A stretch of DNA of 64,000 bases from Bradymonas sediminis (GCF_003258315.1 NZ_CP030032.1:4757501-4821500), one strand, 5' to 3'. Numbered from the stretch's first letter, positions 1-8,554 are shown. The notes: generated from the letters alone by a model not told the origin. A program made the numbers and translations.

Positions 1-308
1 GGCCCCGGCGCGCCACGTTGCCCATGGGGAGCGGCGGAAGCGGTGCGCCGAAGATCGGCCCCGAAGATATCGTCGATGGTTTTAATAGCCCGGAATTTGC
101 CGAGCTACGCGCCCGCGCCTCCGGCGGGCATTCACAGACCAAATTGTCGCGCGACGAAGTCCTTGAGGAGTTCGGCCGACAACTTCAATCCGAGCCGCCC
201 GCGAAAAAAGAGGCGGTCTCGACCTTGCTACGGGTGCTCATCGGGGTGTTGCTCGTCTTATTTGTTGGCCTGCTGCTGGCGCTGGCCTGGAGCCTTCTGG
301 GCAAATAA
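1..308 (+). CDS. Partial small membrane protein, 5' end outside window
   Basis: The frame is open from base 3, so the gene probably begins before the window; TTG at 18 and ATG at 24 are the only in-window candidate starts. About 96 residues are visible. The first 65 are hydrophilic and charged, and the last 25 form one strongly hydrophobic helix (LIGVLLVLFVGLLLALAW) ending in LLGK, so this would be a C-terminally anchored inner-membrane protein facing the cytoplasm. No family is recognised. The gene is convergent with the MBL hydrolase that follows. Confidence 0.55.
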   Translation, partial: PRRATLPMGSGGSGAPKIGPEDIVDGFNSPEFAELRARASGGHSQTKLSRDEVLEEFGRQLQSEPPAKKEAVSTLLRVLIGVLLVLFVGLLLALAWSLLGK

Positions 309-325
309 GGGCGCCGGGCGCTTGC

Positions 326-1006
326 TCACCACCCTCCACGCAAAAACGGGTTGAGCTTCTTTTCGCGGCCGATGCTCGTCTCGGGGCCGTGTCCTGACAG
401 CACGCGGGTGTCGTCGGGGAGTTGCTTCATGCGCTCGAGCGATTTGCGCATCGCGTTGGGATCGCTGCCGGGAAGATCGACGCGGCCCATGCTGCCTGCG
501 AAGAGCACGTCACCGCTGAGCACCAGCGCGTGCTCGGCGAAATAGAAGGCCACGCTGCCCGGGCTATGCCCCGGCACAAAGATCACCTCACACTCCAATT
601 CGCCGACTTTGATGCGCTGCCCGTCGCTTAGTTCGTGCTCATAGTCCGGCAGCGGCTCGACCTGAATGCCAAAGCGCATGCCCTGCTGGGGCGCGACTTG
701 CCACATGAATTGGTCGGCGGGGTGCAGGTAGATCGGGGCCTGGGTGGCGCGCTTGACCTCGGGGATCGCCGCGACGTGGTCGATATGGGCGTGGGTCTGC
801 AAGATGCTCTCGATCGTAAGTTCGTGCTTCTCGGCGAGCTTGAGCAACCGGGCGGCGTTGCCCCCGGCGTCGACGATCGCGCCGCGGCGGGTTTTGGTGC
901 AACCGATCACGTAGACGTTGGTCTGCAGCGGTCCGACGACAAGCGACTCGACGATCATGTTCGAGGCGCCCTGGGGATTGTCTGTGCTCTCAGTATTTGT
1001 GCTCAT
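326..1006 (-). CDS. MBL-fold metallo-hydrolase (glyoxalase II-like)
   Basis: A 226-residue metallo-beta-lactamase-fold hydrolase of the small glyoxalase-II/YcbL type, likely a cytosolic thioester or ester hydrolase with two metals. The metal-binding motif THAHIDH lies at residues 71-77, followed by PGHSPGS, LSGDVLF (bridging Asp) and LSGHGPET (last His). Substrate cannot be told from sequence. The start at 1006 is chosen over the longer frame to 1075 because AGAGAGG stands just upstream of this ATG and the extension has no family look. A later ATG (MIVESL) is also possible. It is a single gene, convergent with the preceding small membrane protein. Confidence 0.88.
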   Translation of the reverse strand: MSTNTESTDNPQGASNMIVESLVVGPLQTNVYVIGCTKTRRGAIVDAGGNAARLLKLAEKHELTIESILQTHAHIDHVAAIPEVKRATQAPIYLHPADQFMWQVAPQQGMRFGIQVEPLPDYEHELSDGQRIKVGELECEVIFVPGHSPGSVAFYFAEHALVLSGDVLFAGSMGRVDLPGSDPNAMRKSLERMKQLPDDTRVLSGHGPETSIGREKKLNPFLRGGW

Positions 1007-1328
1007 AAAAACCTCTCTAGGACGATTAAACTCGGGATCACATCGTCTTCTTAGCCAATTCGACGCAGCGCGCATAGCCCTAAATCCAGGCGGGTAGCGC
1101 CGATCGGGCCGACTGAATCCTTGACTGTTAGGGGGCGAATGTTAGTCTTAGGGCTGGTCGGTGCCTAAACTTGTTAGGGATCTTCCGACGCACCCGCTCC
1201 GATGACCATCGTGCGAAATCAATGGTGAACTTTTGTAGTTGATGAGGACTCGAAGGTCGCCAGTTATTGACTCGCCCCAAGCATTTCCCTTGCTGATTTA
1301 TGGTTCGTCGCGATAAGTGGGGCCGCGA
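1007..1328. other. Intergenic region between divergent genes
   Basis: This 320-bp stretch separates the divergent MBL and lipoprotein genes and must hold both promoters. I see no RNA gene. The hexamer TTAGGG occurs at 1128, 1148 and 1174 and inverted at 1078, but spacing is irregular and I attach no function to it. Confidence 0.4.
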
Positions 1329-2351
1329 ATGTATAACACTGGATTCAGAATGGCGTTTTTGCAGCGAAAAATACGAACGCAAGGCGCGGCGCGCGCGGGG
1401 TTGATCTTGCTGGCGGCGACATGGCTGGCGGCCTGCTCGACCGAGGAACCGTTGCCGCAGGTGGAGGTCGACAATCCTCCGGTCGCCGAAGAAACCCGCG
1501 CGGGCACCTTGCTCGCCGAGTACGCCTCGCCGCGCGCGGCGGGCGTGAGCGGTGTGCGGGTTCACGCGCAATTTTTGGACGTTTATGGGATCCATTACGC
1601 CCGCGCGCTCGAAGCACTCGAGGTGTGGAGCCCCGACTATGAGCTCGACCTGGATGCCTGCAGCATGCACTCCGCACGGGCGGTGGAGTCGGGGCGAAAT
1701 GGCCAGATTCGATTGGAATTGCTGGACGTCGGCCCGATCACGGTGCACGGGCCTGATGCGTCGATTCGCCTCGAAGCCCGGCGCCTGCCGGATCTTCTGA
1801 GCGCCTTCTCCGGTGTTATCTATGGCACCGAGCAGGGGCTCGGCACCGAGCCGCTTCGCGTGGGCTATCACTCCGGCGCGCGCTATGATTTCAGCGCCCC
1901 GGGTCAGACGGAGAGCGCCGGATTCTCGGTGGCGATGCGCGCCCCCGAGCCGATTCACATCACACGCGTTGGCGCGTACGACGCGGCCAATGGCCCGCGG
2001 GTTGGCGTGAGCTTCGGCGAAGATCTCAATATCCAGTGGCGCTCCTCTATGGAGTCAACTGGCGCGCAGCTCGACGAGGCGCAAGCCCTGGCGTCTTCGG
2101 GCGAAGACGTATTTTTGCGCATCTCGGCAGGGTTCGGCCCCGATCGCCCACGCCTGAGCTGTCGCGTTGAGGATGACGGGACGTTCACGCTGCCGGCCGC
2201 GCTGATCGAGCAGCTCGTCGATGATTCAAACGAATTGCAATTGTCGCTGCGCCGCGTCAACGCCAAGAATATCGAGATCGACGGCCTCGACTCCGCCGAG
2301 TTCGTCTTCTCGGCGGTCGATGAGCTCACCCTCGTCGACACCCAGCCTTAA
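1329..2351 (+). CDS. Hypothetical lipoprotein
   Basis: About 340 residues. The N-terminus has a basic region (RKIRTQGAAR), a hydrophobic stretch and a lipobox LAAC with Cys36 if the ATG at 1329 is used, so it should be a lipid-anchored envelope protein. The rest is soluble, rich in beta-prone segments, with no motif I recognise. The ATG at 1329 is chosen because TAAGTGGGG lies six bases upstream; GTG 1317 and ATG 1350 are alternatives and all keep the signal peptide. It stands alone, with proS 138 bp downstream behind its own promoter-like palindrome. Confidence 0.7.
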   Translation: MYNTGFRMAFLQRKIRTQGAARAGLILLAATWLAACSTEEPLPQVEVDNPPVAEETRAGTLLAEYASPRAAGVSGVRVHAQFLDVYGIHYARALEALEVWSPDYELDLDACSMHSARAVESGRNGQIRLELLDVGPITVHGPDASIRLEARRLPDLLSAFSGVIYGTEQGLGTEPLRVGYHSGARYDFSAPGQTESAGFSVAMRAPEPIHITRVGAYDAANGPRVGVSFGEDLNIQWRSSMESTGAQLDEAQALASSGEDVFLRISAGFGPDRPRLSCRVEDDGTFTLPAALIEQLVDDSNELQLSLRRVNAKNIEIDGLDSAEFVFSAVDELTLVDTQP

Positions 2352-2404
2352 TCCGAGAAATCTCCTCGGTCTAAACTGTCATTTCTAACTTTTTACTCGT
2401 CTTC

Positions 2405-2447
2405 GGTTCACCGATCGCGCGATATCGTATAATAGGATATCGCGCGA
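2405..2447 (+). promoter_or_regulatory. Promoter-like site of proS with 12-bp inverted repeat flanking TATAAT
   Basis: TCGCGCGATATC at 2415-2426 is repeated perfectly inverted as GATATCGCGCGA at 2436-2447. The nine bases between the arms contain a consensus -10 hexamer TATAAT (2428-2433). No strong -35 is seen; GGTTCA at 2405 is 17 bases upstream. The geometry suggests an operator that hides the -10 box, or a cruciform/RNA hairpin near the start of the proS transcript. The proS start codon is 43 bp downstream. Confidence 0.6.
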
Positions 2448-2489
2448 CGCAGAATTCGAACGATTTTTTCAATATTTAAGGACGTCCCA

Positions 2490-4250
2490 ATGCGTTTATC
2501 AAATTTGTTCATGCCGACCCGTAAAGAAGACCCGGCCGATGCCGAGGTCGTGAGTCACAAACTTCTGGTGCGCGGCGCGTATATTCGCATGGTCACGCGC
2601 GGGATCTACGATTTCCTGCCGCTCGGGTGGAAGTCGGTCCGAAAGATTGAGGCGATCATCCGCGAAGAGATGGATCGCGCGGGCGCCCAAGAGGTGCGTT
2701 TGCCCGCGGTTCAGCCCGCTGAATTGTGGGAAGAGTCCGGCCGTTGGCAAGAATACGGCCCGGAGCTGCTGCGCTTTAAGGACCGCAAAGGGTCGGAGTA
2801 TTGCCTCGGGCCGACCCACGAAGAGGTCATGACCAACCTGATCCGCAATGACGTCGGCAGTTACAAAGACTTGCCGCTGAATCTGTATCAGATTCAGACC
2901 AAATTCCGCGACGAAACCCGTCCCCGCTTCGGCCTGATGCGCGGGCGTGAATTCATCATGAAGGACGCCTATTCCTTCGATATCGATGAAGAGAGCGCGA
3001 AGGTAAGCTATCAGCAGATGTATGACGCCTATCAGCGTATCTTTGACCGCCTGGGCTTTGAGTACGCCGCGGTTGAAGCCGATAGCGGTAATATCGGCGG
3101 GTCGCTCTCGCACGAGTTCCAGGTGCTGGCGGAGACCGGCGAGGACGAGATCGTGCGCTGCGTTGAGTGTGACTACGCCGCCAACGTCGAGAAGGCCGAG
3201 ACGCGCCCCACCGAGGTGAGCGAAGCCACCGGCGAGCAGCTTGAGATGGCCACCGTGGATACGCCCGGGGCGAAGACGATCGAAGAGATCAGCGCGTTCC
3301 TCGATGTTCCCGCGTCCAATTGCGTCAAGACGCTCCTCTTCCACGTGGCCGACCAGACGGTCGCGGTGCTGGTGCGCGGCGATCATGTCGTCAACGAGAT
3401 CAAGCTGACCGCGTTCCTGCGCGAGCAGCTCAAGGTCGACGCGGCAGCCAAAGAGAATAAAGAAGACGCCAAGCCCTTCGAGCTGAATATGGCCTCCGAC
3501 GCCCAGGTGAAGGCCGCCACCGGCGCGCCCGTGGGCTTCGCCGGCCCCGTGGGGCTTGAGATTCCGGTGTTCGCCGACCTCGAGGTCCAGGCGCTGTCGA
3601 ATTTTGTCGTGGGCGCGAACGCGGCCGACAAGCACCACACCAACGTCAATCACGGGCGCGACTTCGAGGTCACCGCCTTCGCCGATCTTCGCCTCGCCCA
3701 GGCCGGCGACCTCTGCGCGCGTTGCGGCGGCACCTTCGAGAGCCATCGCGGCATCGAGGTGGGTCACGTCTTCTATCTTGGCACCAAATACTCCGACGCC
3801 ATGGGCGCCGGCGTGCAGGACCAGAATGGAAAGATGCAATCGCTTAAGATGGGTTGTTACGGCATCGGCGTGACTCGAATCCTGGCCGCTGTGGTCGAGC
3901 AGAACCACGATAAGAACGGCATCATCTGGCCGATGGCGATCGCGCCCTACCAGGTGATCGTCCTGCCGCTGCAGATGAAGAACGAAGAGGTGATCGAGGC
4001 CGGCGAGAAGATCTACGCCGAGCTTCAGGATGCGGGGATTGACGTGTTGCTCGACGATCGCAAGGCCGGCGCCGGTTCGAAATTCAAGGACGCCGACCTG
4101 GTCGGTATCCCGGTGCGCATCGCGATTGGCTCGCGTGGCCTCAAAGAGGGCATGGTTGAGGTGAAAGTGCGTAGCGCTGCCGAGAATGAGGATATCCCGC
4201 TGGCCGACGCCGTTGAGTATATTAAGACGCTGGTCGCCCAGCAGAGCTAA
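2490..4250 (+). CDS. proS: Prolyl-tRNA synthetase
   Basis: A 586-residue class II aminoacyl-tRNA synthetase that charges tRNA-Pro in the cytosol. It has the long bacterial (ProS type 1) layout: class II catalytic core with motif 2 (TKFRDETRPRFGL, then GREFIMKDAYSFD), an inserted YbaK-like editing domain around residues 230-390 that clears Ala-tRNA-Pro, motif 3 (GCYGIGVTR) and an anticodon-binding domain at the C-terminus. Length fits the family. AAGGACG precedes the ATG at the right distance. It appears monocistronic, with a palindromic promoter-like site upstream and a GC-rich hairpin downstream. Confidence 0.97.
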   Translation: MRLSNLFMPTRKEDPADAEVVSHKLLVRGAYIRMVTRGIYDFLPLGWKSVRKIEAIIREEMDRAGAQEVRLPAVQPAELWEESGRWQEYGPELLRFKDRKGSEYCLGPTHEEVMTNLIRNDVGSYKDLPLNLYQIQTKFRDETRPRFGLMRGREFIMKDAYSFDIDEESAKVSYQQMYDAYQRIFDRLGFEYAAVEADSGNIGGSLSHEFQVLAETGEDEIVRCVECDYAANVEKAETRPTEVSEATGEQLEMATVDTPGAKTIEEISAFLDVPASNCVKTLLFHVADQTVAVLVRGDHVVNEIKLTAFLREQLKVDAAAKENKEDAKPFELNMASDAQVKAATGAPVGFAGPVGLEIPVFADLEVQALSNFVVGANAADKHHTNVNHGRDFEVTAFADLRLAQAGDLCARCGGTFESHRGIEVGHVFYLGTKYSDAMGAGVQDQNGKMQSLKMGCYGIGVTRILAAVVEQNHDKNGIIWPMAIAPYQVIVLPLQMKNEEVIEAGEKIYAELQDAGIDVLLDDRKAGAGSKFKDADLVGIPVRIAIGSRGLKEGMVEVKVRSAAENEDIPLADAVEYIKTLVAQQS

Positions 4251-4270
4251 AAAAGTTGTCCGCCCACCAT

Positions 4271-4296
4271 CCGCCGGCGCCGCGAGGCGCCGGCGG
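4271..4296 (+). terminator. GC-rich hairpin after proS
   Basis: A perfect 11-bp stem (CCGCCGGCGCC with GGCGCCGGCGG) closes a GCGA loop 20 bases after the proS stop. The run after it is T-rich but broken. It also argues against a GTG start at 4296 for the next gene. Confidence 0.6.
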
Positions 4297-4343
4297 TGTC
4301 ACGCCTGCCCGATTTTAGTTTCAAAACCCTGGTCCGAGACCTC

Positions 4344-5075
4344 ATGTATATTTACGGCATTCATCCCGTCGAAGAGCTCCTGCTTACCGTGCCCGAAAAG
4401 GTCCTCAAAATCTTTTGTGAAGACCCCAGCGCCACTAAATTCGCCGAGATCCGCAAGATCGCCGAATCGCACGGCATGAAATTCGTCCACGCGGACGCTG
4501 ACGAGCTCGATCACATCGCCGAGGACGGCAACCATCAGGGCGTCGTGGTCCACACGACGCCTTTTGAGTACGATTCACTCGACAATATCCTGCGGATGAA
4601 CGCCAACGAGAGCCGCGCCTGCGTGATGGTGCTCGACCAGATTCAGGATCCTCAGAACCTCGGCGCGATCATCCGCAGCGCGGTCGCCCTGGGCGTCACG
4701 GGGATCATCATACCCAAGCGCCGCGCGGCGAGCGTGACGCCGGCTGTGGTGCGCGCCTCGGCCGGTCAGGCGCTTAAGGTGCGCGTGGCGATCGTCACCA
4801 ATATCGCCCAGACCCTGGAGAAGCTGAAGAAAGAGGGTTGGTGGACCGTGGGCGCCGCCGCAGGTGAGCAGAGCACCGATCTCTGGAAGATCGACTTCGA
4901 TATGAAGGCCGCGCTGGTGATGGGCAGTGAGCATCAGGGGCTGCGGCGCCTCGTCGCGGAGAAGTGCGACTTCCAGGTGCGCATCCCGATGGCCAGTGGC
5001 GTCGATAGCTTAAACGTCGCATCTGCTGCCTCGATCATGCTATACGAAGTACGCCGACAATGGGCCGCGCGCTAA
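4344..5075 (+). CDS. rlmB: 23S rRNA 2'-O-methyltransferase, TrmH/SpoU family (RlmB type)
   Basis: A 243-residue SpoU-family enzyme expected to transfer methyl from SAM to the ribose of a 23S rRNA guanosine. An N-terminal substrate-binding domain (YGIHPVEELL onwards) is followed by the knotted SPOUT domain with motif 1 (DQIQDPQNLGAIIRSA), motif 2 (ALVMGSEHQGLRR) and motif 3 (IPMASGVDSLNVASA). The ATG at 4344 fits the family N-terminus; the longer GTG start at 4296 would fall on the preceding hairpin. RlmB is the likeliest subfamily; TrmH or another SpoU member is not excluded. Confidence 0.88.
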   Translation: MYIYGIHPVEELLLTVPEKVLKIFCEDPSATKFAEIRKIAESHGMKFVHADADELDHIAEDGNHQGVVVHTTPFEYDSLDNILRMNANESRACVMVLDQIQDPQNLGAIIRSAVALGVTGIIIPKRRAASVTPAVVRASAGQALKVRVAIVTNIAQTLEKLKKEGWWTVGAAAGEQSTDLWKIDFDMKAALVMGSEHQGLRRLVAEKCDFQVRIPMASGVDSLNVASAASIMLYEVRRQWAAR

Positions 5076-5098
5076 GCGAAGATCCGCGCCGCTTCATG

Positions 5099-5135
5099 CG
5101 GAGGGGCCTCAGATAACGCGCAAACGGCCCCTCCG
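5099..5135 (+). terminator. Hairpin after rlmB
   Basis: CGGAGGGGCC (5099-5108) pairs perfectly with GGCCCCTCCG (5126-5135) across a 17-base loop, 24 bases after the rlmB stop. An AT-rich stretch without a T-run follows, so termination strength is uncertain. Confidence 0.5.
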
Positions 5136-5177
5136 AAAATTAATTGAAATTTTTACTAAACAAAATGCAAAAACATC

Positions 5178-5206
5178 TTGACACACCACCGGACCATCAG
5201 TATTAG
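5178..5206 (+). promoter_or_regulatory. Sigma70-type promoter of the tRNA operon
   Basis: A perfect -35 TTGACA (5178-5183) is separated by 17 bases from TATTAG (5201-5206). The 40 bases upstream are A/T-rich, like an UP element of a stable-RNA promoter. The first tRNA begins 69 bases downstream of the -10. Confidence 0.75.
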
Positions 5207-5274
5207 TCTGCGTCCGCTGGCGGTGCCGGGCGTCCGAATAAAACGCTCGAGCAAAAGAGCGGAGACGCTCCAAC

Positions 5275-5347
5275 GCTGGCGTAGCTCAACTGGCAGAGCA
5301 GCTGCTTTGTAAGCAGCAGGTCGTGGGTTCGAATCCCACCGCCAGCT
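5275..5347 (+). tRNA. tRNA-Thr (anticodon TGT)
   Basis: Cloverleaf of 73 bases: acceptor GCTGGCG with CGCCAGC, D-arm with GTAGCTCAACTGGCAGAGC, anticodon stem GCTGC/GCAGC with loop TTTGTAA (TGT, reads ACA), T-loop TTCGAAT. CCA is not encoded. First of four tRNAs transcribed together. Confidence 0.96.
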
Positions 5348-5383
5348 TCATCTGTGAAGGTGCGGATGAGATACAATTTGAGA

Positions 5384-5465
5384 GGTGGGGTTCCCGAGCG
5401 GCCAAAGGGACCAGACTGTAAATCTGGCGGCTTCGCCTTCGAAGGTTCGAATCCTTCCCCCACCA
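5384..5465 (+). tRNA. tRNA-Tyr (anticodon GTA)
   Basis: An 82-base class II tRNA with long variable arm: acceptor GGTGGGG with CCCCACC, anticodon stem CCAGA/TCTGG with loop CTGTAAA (GTA), T-arm GAAGG TTCGAAT CCTTC, discriminator A. CCA is not encoded. Confidence 0.96.
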
Positions 5466-5537
5466 CTAAACGAAAGCAGCTCCTGGCAGAGAAATCTGCG
5501 GGGAGTCTTTCAAGCAAAGATTGCTTCGGCAATCTGT

Positions 5538-5610
5538 GCGGGAGTAGCTCAATTGGTAGAGCATCAGCCTTCCAAGCTGAATGTCGCGGGTTCGAGCCCC
5601 GTCTCCCGCT
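5538..5610 (+). tRNA. tRNA-Gly (anticodon TCC)
   Basis: A 73-base cloverleaf with acceptor GCGGGAG/CTCCCGC, anticodon stem TCAGC/GCTGA and loop CTTCCAA (TCC, reads GGA), T-loop TTCGAGC, discriminator T. CCA is not encoded. Confidence 0.96.
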
Positions 5611-5767
5611 TACGGCCTGTTTCACTGAAATAGGACGTACGCACGAAGCACCTACAAAGTTGTTTCAAAAAGCCTCAAAATGCCTCTTGATTTCTTATAA
5701 AAGGCAGGTTAATAGAGGCGGCGAGAATGAAGCATCCTGGAGTTTCCGCTGTGCAAGCAGCGTTTGT

Positions 5768-5840
<73 letters not shown>

Positions 5841-5891
5841 CTTTGATGTTTTACTCTCAGCCCATCTCGCCCACAGCGGGCGGGGTGGGAC

Positions 5892-5922
5892 TGAGCGACT
5901 CTGTAGAGTCGCTCATTTTTTT
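5892..5922 (+). terminator. Rho-independent terminator of the tRNA operon
   Basis: An 11-bp inverted repeat beginning TGAGCGACTCT with a tiny loop, followed by seven T (5916-5922). It separates the four tRNAs from tuf, so tuf needs read-through or its own promoter. Confidence 0.88.
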
Positions 5923-5929
5923 AATGAAA

Positions 5930-5958
5930 TTGAAATCAGGCGTTCGAGTGCGCTTTAG
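5930..5958 (+). promoter_or_regulatory. Candidate tuf promoter
   Basis: TTGAAA (5930-5935), 17 bases, then CTTTAG (5953-5958), just after the tRNA terminator and 80 bases before the tuf start. The -35 is good, the -10 poor, so this is only a candidate. Confidence 0.35.
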
Positions 5959-6037
5959 CCAGATTACGGCACGCGACCGAATGACCGAACATCAACAAAT
6001 CAAGTCGTAGTGACACCGCTCTTTAAGGAGTCGAAAG

Positions 6038-7234
6038 ATGGCCAAAGAAAAGTTCGAAAGAAATAAACCGCATCTCAATATCGGCACGATCGGTCACGTC
6101 GACCACGGCAAAACCACGCTGACCGCGGCCATTACCCGCGTCATGAGTGACATCAACGGCTCCAACTCGAGCGTTGACTTCGACAAAATCGACAAGGCTC
6201 CCGAAGAGCGCGAGCGTGGTATCACCATCTCGACCTCGCACGTTGAGTACGAGACGGCCAACCGTCACTACGCTCACGTCGACTGCCCGGGCCATGCTGA
6301 CTACGTCAAAAACATGATCACCGGTGCTGCGCAGATGGACGGCGCGATCCTGGTCGTCTCCGCCGCTGACGGCCCGATGCCGCAGACCCGCGAGCATATC
6401 CTTCTTGCTCACCAGGTCGGCGTCCCCGCCATCGTCGTCTTCTTGAACAAAGCCGACATGGTCGACGACGAAGAGCTCATCGAGCTGGTCGACATGGAAG
6501 TTCGCGAACTTCTCGACAAATACGACTACCCGGGCGACGACACCCCGATCATCCCGGGTTCGGCTCTCCTCGCCCTCAACGGCGAAGACAGCCCGCTCGG
6601 CGCCGAAGCCATCGTCAAATTGATGGACGCCGTCGACGAGTATATCGAAGAGCCGGAGCGTGAGACGGACAAGCCGTTCCTTATGCCCATCGAGGACGTC
6701 TTCTCGATCTCGGGTCGTGGTACGGTCGTCACCGGTCGCATCGAGACCGGTATTGTGAAGGTCGGCGAAGAAGTCGAGATCGTTGGTCTCACCGAAAAGC
6801 CCACCAAGACCACCGTCACCGGTGTCGAGATGTTCCGCAAATTGCTCGACTCGGGTCGTGCAGGCGAGAACGTTGGCTGCCTGATTCGTGGCATCAAGAA
6901 AGAAGACGTCGAGCGCGGCCAGGTTCTGGCTAAGCCCGGCTCGATCACCCCGCACACCAAGTTCGAGGGTGAGGTCTATATCCTCAAGAAAGAAGAGGGT
7001 GGTCGTCACACGCCGTTCTTCGACGGATATCGCCCGCAGTTCTACTTCCGCACAACGGATATCACGGGTACCGTGCATCTTCCGGAAGGATCCGAGATGG
7101 TTATGCCTGGCGACCGCGTCACGGTTACCGGCGAACTGATTAACCCCATCGCCATGAGCGAAGGTCTTCGCTTCGCTATCCGCGAAGGTGGACGTACGGT
7201 CGGCGCCGGTGTTGTCACCAAGATCATCGAGTAA
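6038..7234 (+). CDS. tuf: Elongation factor Tu
   Basis: A 398-residue GTPase that delivers aminoacyl-tRNA to the ribosome. All G motifs are visible: G1 GHVDHGKT, switch I with RGITIS, G3 DCPGHADY, G4 NKAD, G5 GSALLAL, then the two beta-barrel domains ending in VVTKIIE. AAGGAG lies upstream of the ATG. The switch I segment reads [13 protein letters not shown] where most bacterial EF-Tu have GITINTAH, a small oddity. It sits in the ancient tRNA-tuf-secE-nusG arrangement, with terminators on both sides. Confidence 0.98.
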   Translation: MAKEKFERNKPHLNIGTIGHVDHGKTTLTAAITRVMSDINGSNSSVDFDKIDKAPEERERGITISTSHVEYETANRHYAHVDCPGHADYVKNMITGAAQMDGAILVVSAADGPMPQTREHILLAHQVGVPAIVVFLNKADMVDDEELIELVDMEVRELLDKYDYPGDDTPIIPGSALLALNGEDSPLGAEAIVKLMDAVDEYIEEPERETDKPFLMPIEDVFSISGRGTVVTGRIETGIVKVGEEVEIVGLTEKPTKTTVTGVEMFRKLLDSGRAGENVGCLIRGIKKEDVERGQVLAKPGSITPHTKFEGEVYILKKEEGGRHTPFFDGYRPQFYFRTTDITGTVHLPEGSEMVMPGDRVTVTGELINPIAMSEGLRFAIREGGRTVGAGVVTKIIE

Positions 7235-7246
7235 GAAATAAATACA

Positions 7247-7303
7247 CCGCGCCGCGAGTTGATACTCCAAAGGGGGCGTCTCTCGCGGCGCGGCGTATTT
7301 TTT
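7247..7303 (+). terminator. Rho-independent terminator of tuf, abutting tRNA-Trp
   Basis: CCGCGCCGCGAG (7247-7258) pairs perfectly with CTCGCGGCGCGG (7282-7293) across a 23-base loop; the T-run ends at 7303, directly before the first base of tRNA-Trp at 7304. Confidence 0.85.
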
Positions 7304-7376
7304 AGGCCACTGGCTCAATTGGTAGAGCTCCGGATTCCAAATCCGGCGGTTGGGGGTTCGAGTCCCTCGTGGCCTG
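7304..7376 (+). tRNA. tRNA-Trp (anticodon CCA)
   Basis: A 73-base cloverleaf with acceptor AGGCCAC/GTGGCCT, anticodon stem CCGGA/TCCGG with loop TTCCAAA (CCA), T-loop TTCGAGT and discriminator G. CCA 3' end is not encoded. It lies between tuf and secE, as in many bacteria. Confidence 0.96.
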
Positions 7377-7451
7377 TTGCAAACAAACCGCCTGTGGTGG
7401 TTTGCCGCATCGTGTCGGGCACCCGCCCTTTTCACAGATCGATTGAGGATC

Positions 7452-7844
7452 ATGGACGTTTCCCGTTACGTAAATCTGGTCTATTTTGGCATTGCCATAC
7501 TCGCCTTCACCATCTTCGATAAGTCATTAATTTGGCTCTGGGAGAGTGTTGACGCGTTGCGCCAGGTTTCGATCGTGGGCGACGCCATCACCTTATCCAC
7601 ATTGATCGCGATCGGCTTGACCGTCGCGTTGGTGCTCTATCTGTACAAACGCGTAGATATCCGTCGCTACTTCAGCGAGGTTATCATCGAGCTACAAAAG
7701 GTAACCTGGCCGAACTGGTCGCAGACCAAGCGCTCCACGGTTATCACGATCGTCTTCACCGTAGTCTTGAGCGTGTTTTTGTGGGGTTCCGATCAATTGT
7801 GGAGCAAACTCACCACGTGGCTTCTCACCAACCCTGGCGTGTAA
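7452..7844 (+). CDS. secE: Preprotein translocase subunit SecE
   Basis: A 130-residue inner-membrane protein that clamps SecY in the SecYEG channel. Three hydrophobic helices are seen (near residues 8-25, 42-62 and 100-120), which is the long E. coli-like form; the conserved amphipathic stretch YFSEVIIELQKVTWPNW precedes the last helix. The ATG at 7452 with GAGGAT upstream is chosen; the longer open frame would run into tRNA-Trp. nusG starts three bases after the stop, so the two are co-transcribed. Confidence 0.95.
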   Translation: MDVSRYVNLVYFGIAILAFTIFDKSLIWLWESVDALRQVSIVGDAITLSTLIAIGLTVALVLYLYKRVDIRRYFSEVIIELQKVTWPNWSQTKRSTVITIVFTVVLSVFLWGSDQLWSKLTTWLLTNPGV

Positions 7845-7847
7845 CCC

Positions 7848-8405
7848 ATGGCGAACGAAGAAGAGAAGCGCAAAGAATGGTTTATCGTCCAGACGTTCTC
7901 GAACTACGAGAACAAAGCCAAATTGGCTCTGGAGCTTCGCATCGAGGCGTCTGAGCGCGCCGATGATTTCGAAGAGATCTACATCCCGACCGAGACTGTG
8001 GTCGAGATGAAGAACGGTAAACGACGCGAGCGCACCGAAAAATTCTATAAAGGCTACATCTTTGTTAAGATGTTCCTCGACGACGAGACCTGGCATATCG
8101 TGAAAGATACGCCCAAGGTTGTCGGCTTTGTTGGTGGCACCCAGCGCCGCCCGATGCCCGTCTCCGAGAAAGAAGTCAAAGGTATTGAGGAGAAGATCGA
8201 AGAGGGTACCCTGCGCTCCGAGACCGCCTACAGCTTCAGCCAAGGCGACAAGGTCCGGATCACCGAGGGCAACTTCGCAGACTTCACCGGCACGATCGAA
8301 GAGGTCAACGAAGAGAAGGAGAAGCTCAAAGTCTTCGTCGAAATCTTCGGGCGTCCGACCTCCGTGGAGTTCGACTTCGACCAGGTCGAAGAGACAGACG
8401 AGTAA
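7848..8405 (+). CDS. nusG: Transcription termination/antitermination factor NusG
   Basis: A 185-residue RNA polymerase-associated factor linking transcription to Rho and the ribosome. The N-terminal NGN domain (WFIVQTFSNYENKAKLAL to FVGGTQRRPMPVS) is followed by an acidic linker and a KOW domain (GDKVRITEGNFADFTGTIEEV). Length is typical. Start is the first ATG after secE. A strong terminator follows, so secE-nusG form their own unit apart from rplK. Confidence 0.96.
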   Translation: MANEEEKRKEWFIVQTFSNYENKAKLALELRIEASERADDFEEIYIPTETVVEMKNGKRRERTEKFYKGYIFVKMFLDDETWHIVKDTPKVVGFVGGTQRRPMPVSEKEVKGIEEKIEEGTLRSETAYSFSQGDKVRITEGNFADFTGTIEEVNEEKEKLKVFVEIFGRPTSVEFDFDQVEETDE

Positions 8406-8435
8406 ACATCGGCTGATAGCCTCGAGTATTAAAGG

Positions 8436-8467
8436 AGCGCCGAATCGAAAGATTCGGCGCTTTTTTT
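8436..8467 (+). terminator. Rho-independent terminator of secE-nusG
   Basis: AGCGCCGAATC, loop GAAA, GATTCGGCGCT, then seven T. A perfect 11-bp stem 30 bases after the nusG stop. Confidence 0.93.
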
Positions 8468-8554
8468 ATTCGTAGCGACGTCAGGCGTAACAATTTCCAA
8501 GAAACCCTCATCACTGCGTTTGCGTTTTTAGGCGCCATGATGTACTAGCCCCAC

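Noticed and set aside
1078-1179. Repeated TTAGGG hexamers between the MBL and lipoprotein genes
   Set aside because: Three direct copies and one inverted, irregularly spaced; too short to separate from chance.
2499-3908. Long minus-strand ORF inside proS
   Set aside because: A GC-rich shadow of proS without homology, SD or context.
6023-7453. Minus-strand ORF opposite tuf
   Set aside because: A shadow of tuf and tRNA-Trp caused by codon bias.
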